From Chitinophagaceae bacterium UBA1931 (lineage in GTDB: Bacteria > Bacteroidota > Bacteroidia > Chitinophagales > Chitinophagaceae): a stretch of 64,000 nt of DNA. The translations under genes were made by a program, and so were the position numbers. A model generated the notes under the pieces. It did no database searches and had not been told where the DNA came from. It saw only the letters and a list, made by a program, of their open reading frames with translations. The DNA is taken from assembly GCA_002337125.1 (NCBI GenBank), contig DDFJ01000004.1, positions 1,415,889-1,479,888 on the forward strand, given 5' to 3'. Positions 60,799 to 64,000 of the stretch are shown here, piece after piece. The stretch's first letter is position 1; each line of letters begins with the position of its first letter.

Positions 60799-62481
60799 TT
60801 ATGAAAGATATTTTCCTACTATCGGTACTCTCCTGCCCACACCAAATGCTTTTGGACTTACCCGGATGATTGGACAGAACTGGTTGCGTTTGTATTCATT
60901 TACATTTACCATTTTCAGCACACGGTCAACCAGTGCAGCATCATAACCCAAAGCTTTAATTTCATTCGGCCCCTGCCTGCGCTCAATGTATTGGTATAAT
61001 ACTTTATCGAGAATAGAATAATCAGGAAGTGAATCAGAATCTTTTTGATTAGGGCGCAATTCTGCACTTGGCGGTTTGGTGATGATATTATCGGGAATAA
61101 TTTCTTCGTTGCGGTTAATGTACTTCGCCAGTTCATATACCTGCAGTTTATAACAATCGCCCAGCACTCCAAGTCCTCCGGCCATATCGCCATACAATGT
61201 TCCATAGCCGGTTGAAAGTTCACTTTTGTTGGATGTGTTCAGCAACACATATCCAAACTTATTGGCAATAGCCATCAGCAGGTTTCCTCTTGTGCGGCTT
61301 TGAATATTTTCTTCCGCCACACTGAAAGGAAGGTCTTTGAATAACGGTTTCAGTTCGGTTAAAAATGATTCGTAAATATTTTTAATCGGGATGATATCGT
61401 AAGGATTACCCAGATTTTTACTCAACTGTTCTGCATCGCTTACACTATGACCGGTTGAGTATTGCGATGGCATAAGTATAGCACGAACATTTTCTTTTCC
61501 CAATGCAGTGCAGGCAAGTGCAAGTGTAACTGCGCTGTCAATACCACCACTGCTGCCGAGAATGGCTTTGCTGAAACCCATTTTTAAAAAATAATCTTTG
61601 ATACCGAGAATAATGGCATCGTGTATTTCAGCAATGCAAAGTGTTTCTTCAAGATGAGGTGGATTATATTCAGCAGAAGGCAACTCACCGGCCTTTGTAA
61701 CGACAGCTTCTGCAAATGTGCCATCATCTTTCAATTCAACAAAATCAAGTGCTTCTTCAAAAAGCGGAAGATGCTTTACCATGTTGGCATCTTTATCAAA
61801 CACAAGCGAACCACCATCAAATACAATTTCTGTTTGGCTGCCGGTACAGTTACAATACAGCATGGGCAGTTTGTATTTCTGTACATTCAGTTTTACAATT
61901 GCCTTGCGGTCTTCCACATGCGTATAATCAAATGGCGATGCTGAAATGTTCAGCATTACATCTGGTTTAAACTGCATCAGTTCATCCATGGGGCAATAAC
62001 GGTACAAAGGATTATCGCCAAGGTTCCAGATATCTTCACAAATGGTAATCGCTAATTTCTTTCCCTTAAATTCAACAATACTCCAGTCATAAGCCGGTTC
62101 AAAATAGCGGTATTCATCAAACACATCGTAAGTGGGTAAGCAGGTTTTATGAATAACAGCTTTTACTTCTTTTTCGTAAAGAAACCAGGCAGCGTTGTGC
62201 AAATCTTTTCCTTCTTTGCGGCTGTTCCTGTCGGGCGAACCAACAATTACTCCAATGGTATCTGCATGTGCTTTGATTTGCTCAATAGCTTCGTTGCATT
62301 TATTGATAAAGTCGTTGAATTCAAGAAAGTCCCTCGGAGGATAACCGCACACACTCAGTTCGCTGAACATAATCAGATCGCCACCTTGTGCCTTTGCTGC
62401 TTCAACTGCATTAATTATCTTTCTTGTATTGCTCTCAAAGTTGCCGATATGATAATTTTGCTGCGCTAAAAAAATCTTCAT
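60799..62481 (-). CDS. nadE: glutamine-dependent NAD+ synthetase
   Basis: The 560-residue two-domain enzyme has an N-terminal nitrilase-like glutaminase with Glu in FSELSVCGYPPRDF, Lys in IHKTCLPTYDVF and Cys in ITICEDIWN. The C-terminal synthetase has P-loop LGSSGGIDSAVTLALA near 298. It amidates nicotinate adenine dinucleotide to NAD+ using ammonia channelled from glutamine. I chose ATG 62481; a TTG two codons upstream is also in frame. It is divergent from gldB and followed by GNAT. Confidence 0.96.
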   Translation of the reverse strand: MKIFLAQQNYHIGNFESNTRKIINAVEAAKAQGGDLIMFSELSVCGYPPRDFLEFNDFINKCNEAIEQIKAHADTIGVIVGSPDRNSRKEGKDLHNAAWFLYEKEVKAVIHKTCLPTYDVFDEYRYFEPAYDWSIVEFKGKKLAITICEDIWNLGDNPLYRYCPMDELMQFKPDVMLNISASPFDYTHVEDRKAIVKLNVQKYKLPMLYCNCTGSQTEIVFDGGSLVFDKDANMVKHLPLFEEALDFVELKDDGTFAEAVVTKAGELPSAEYNPPHLEETLCIAEIHDAIILGIKDYFLKMGFSKAILGSSGGIDSAVTLALACTALGKENVRAILMPSQYSTGHSVSDAEQLSKNLGNPYDIIPIKNIYESFLTELKPLFKDLPFSVAEENIQSRTRGNLLMAIANKFGYVLLNTSNKSELSTGYGTLYGDMAGGLGVLGDCYKLQVYELAKYINRNEEIIPDNIITKPPSAELRPNQKDSDSLPDYSILDKVLYQYIERRQGPNEIKALGYDAALVDRVLKMVNVNEYKRNQFCPIIRVSPKAFGVGRRVPIVGKYLS

Positions 62482-62584
62482 TACCAACTGTTTTTATTTG
62501 CGGATGTAAATCAAAGGTCAAATTTCACGAATTTCGTCCACAGAACAACACAACATTCAAATCAATCTTTCGTTAGTGAACAGC

Positions 62585-63631
62585 ATGAAAAAAATATTAC
62601 TGCCCGTTTTAGTTCTGTTCGTTTTTTCCTGTAAGGATAAAACCAATGCGCCCGATGTGTCCGGCATCAAACTTAAAGTTGATGTGCAGCGTTTTGAACA
62701 GGATTTTTTTGCAGTTGACAGTAACAATACCAAAACAGGCCTGGTTCAACTTCAAACCAAATACCCCGCATTTCTTCCGCTATTTGTTGGAAATGTGCTG
62801 GGACTTGGCCCCATCAGCGACAGTAATCAATTGGTATTTGAAGGTTGCAAACGCTTTCTTCACCTGAACGAACCTGTTTACAAGCGCTCACAGGAATTGT
62901 ATAAAAATTTCGGAGATGTTGAGAAAGAATTAACGCAGGGCTTCAAATACGTAAAATATTATTTCCCTGCTTATAAAGTTCCTGCGCATATTATAACAAC
63001 CGTTGGGCCAATGGATGCACTTGCACCAATGACCAACCAGGAACCTTCGCCCAACTTCATGGGACAGGATTTTGTTGCAATAGGTTTACAGTTTTACCTG
63101 GGCAAAGATTTTTTTATTTATAACGATGCAGGCTTCATCAGCAATGTTGCACCACAATACCGTAGCCGCAGGTTTGCAAAAGAATTTATTGCTTCAGATA
63201 TTTTTAAACTGGTGATTGATGACATGTACCCCGACAGCAGCAACCGCTATCCACTGATTGAACGTTTTATTGAAAAAGGGAAACGGCTGTACCTGTTAAA
63301 CCAGTTTCTTCCATCAGCAGAAGACACGTTGCTGATTGGTTACACCGGCAAACAAATAAACTGGTGCAGGGATAATGAACGAAGCATTTACAACTTTTTT
63401 ATTCAACAGAATTTATTGTTTGAAATTGATCCGGCTCTAACACAAAACTTTACTACCGATGGACCAGCAACACAGGGAATGCCCGAAGAAAGTCCCGGTA
63501 ATGTTGGCGCATTCCTGGGATGGCAGATTGTAAAATCGTACATGAAAAAACATACATCAGTAACACCTGAACGGCTGATGCTGACAAAAAACAAAATCAT
63601 TTACGACGAATCGGCTTACAAACCGAAATAG
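62585..63631 (+). CDS. gldB: gliding motility lipoprotein GldB
   Basis: I chose ATG 62585 (348 residues) over GTG 62576. The lipoprotein signal ends FSC (Cys16). The family pattern is visible: IKLKVDVQRFEQDFFAVD near 30, LQTKYPAFLPLFVGNVLGLG near 58, and C-terminal IGYTGKQINWCRDNERSIYNFFI with PGNVGAFLGWQIVKSYM. GldB is needed for gliding and type IX secretion function in Flavobacterium. Homologues also occur in non-gliding Bacteroidota, so motility is not proven. It converges on apaG. Confidence 0.88.
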   Translation: MKKILLPVLVLFVFSCKDKTNAPDVSGIKLKVDVQRFEQDFFAVDSNNTKTGLVQLQTKYPAFLPLFVGNVLGLGPISDSNQLVFEGCKRFLHLNEPVYKRSQELYKNFGDVEKELTQGFKYVKYYFPAYKVPAHIITTVGPMDALAPMTNQEPSPNFMGQDFVAIGLQFYLGKDFFIYNDAGFISNVAPQYRSRRFAKEFIASDIFKLVIDDMYPDSSNRYPLIERFIEKGKRLYLLNQFLPSAEDTLLIGYTGKQINWCRDNERSIYNFFIQQNLLFEIDPALTQNFTTDGPATQGMPEESPGNVGAFLGWQIVKSYMKKHTSVTPERLMLTKNKIIYDESAYKPK

Positions 63632-63636
63632 AGAAG

Positions 63637-63999
63637 TTAATTTGATTTAAACGGAGCAATCATTTCAAAAACAGGGATAGAAACTTTGAATAACTTTTTG
63701 TTATTGAGGTTTTCCATTGTGTAGAAGCCTTCCATTTTACCCATTTCTGTTTTCAGGTTACAGCCGCTTACATATTGGTATTGATCGCCTGGCTGTACTA
63801 CAGGTTGCACACCTACCACACCGTCGCCATCAATTTCTTTGTAAGAGCCGTTGCTGTCAAACACATTCCAGTGACGAAGTAATAATTTAACAGGGAAAAT
63901 GTTATTGTTTTCAATGGTAATGCGGTAGGCAAACATATACTCTCCCGCTACAGGATTGCTGTACTCTGGTTGATAAAATGTTTCTGCGCTGATGGTTAC
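63637..63999 (-). CDS. apaG: ApaG-domain protein, 5' end beyond the window
   Basis: The frame is open from the right edge to the stop at 63637, giving 120 C-terminal residues of a protein normally about 128 long. The ApaG/FxaS-type beta-sandwich pattern is clear: VTISAETFYQPEYSNPVAGEYMFAY, then IENNNIFPVKLLLRHWNVFD, VVGVQPVVQPGDQYQYVSGC and MEGFYTM. ApaG is named for a link to cobalt/magnesium resistance; its biochemical role is unsettled. ATG 63936 is internal and not the true start. Confidence 0.92.
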   Translation of the reverse strand, partial: VTISAETFYQPEYSNPVAGEYMFAYRITIENNNIFPVKLLLRHWNVFDSNGSYKEIDGDGVVGVQPVVQPGDQYQYVSGCNLKTEMGKMEGFYTMENLNNKKLFKVSIPVFEMIAPFKSN

Positions 64000-64000
64000 G

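Noticed and set aside
1..64000. Mobile elements, prophage or CRISPR array
   Set aside because: No transposase, integrase, phage structural gene, terminal inverted repeats or regularly spaced long repeats were found. Codon and base use look even across the window.

Overview
This 64 kb window reads as ordinary chromosome of a Bacteroidota member, most likely of the Chitinophagaceae or a close relative. That placement is inferred from gene content and promoter style, not from a search. Supporting signs are Bacteroidetes-type -7 elements (TAnnTTTG) before many genes, a carboxypeptidase-regulatory-domain TonB receptor, the gliding lipoprotein GldB, a DUF1501/DUF1800 pair, moderate-to-low GC, many lipoprotein signals and almost no Shine-Dalgarno sequences. 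I see no rRNA, insertion sequence, prophage, integrase or CRISPR array. One tRNA, Ser(GGA), is present.

Layout. 0-9 kb: orphan PAS histidine kinase, gltX, a DUF6569-like secreted protein with a polysaccharide deacetylase, a lipoprotein, a TatD hydrolase, a GH92 mannosidase and tRNA-Ser. 9-11.4 kb: acpP-fabF-rnc. 11.5-16.2 kb: a GNAT gene facing the ATP synthase operon atpB-E-F-H-A, which lacks gamma, beta and epsilon here. 16.4-21 kb: a small lipoprotein, an ABC exporter and a secreted protein with a possible His/Cys dyad. 21-36.6 kb: a phosphate-flavoured region with a PhoB/PhoR-like pair, a beta-helix lipoprotein, a TonB receptor, an O/P-type porin, and a DUF47 (PhoU-like) gene with a PiT transporter. 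An unrecognised three-gene cassette (1294-aa secreted or membrane protein plus two small membrane proteins) sits inside it. 36.8-40.7 kb: rfbA-galE, then an ECF sigma factor, a putative anti-sigma factor with a triplicated motif and a Spy/CpxP-like protein. 40.8-48 kb: MBL hydrolase, a small YCII-like protein and the elongasome cluster mreB-mreC-mreD-PBP2-rodA. 48-64 kb: purD, tandem POT transporters, a glycosyltransferase, DUF1501/DUF1800, an M43 metalloprotease lipoprotein, an outer-membrane barrel, serS, GNAT, nadE, gldB and a 5'-truncated apaG.

The strongest new signal is regulatory. An array of TTAAC/TTACC-like pentamers at exact 11-bp spacing lies just upstream of the TonB receptor promoter. 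Related TTAnCAA-type elements lie in the divergent porin/DUF47-PiT intergenic region, before PiT and before the phoB-like gene. The 11-bp period is that of PhoB-type tandem boxes, so I propose this is the Pho box of this lineage and that the region is a PhoB regulon. A second theme is very short or absent 5' leaders: the -7 element ends only 4-6 nt before the start codon of four genes.
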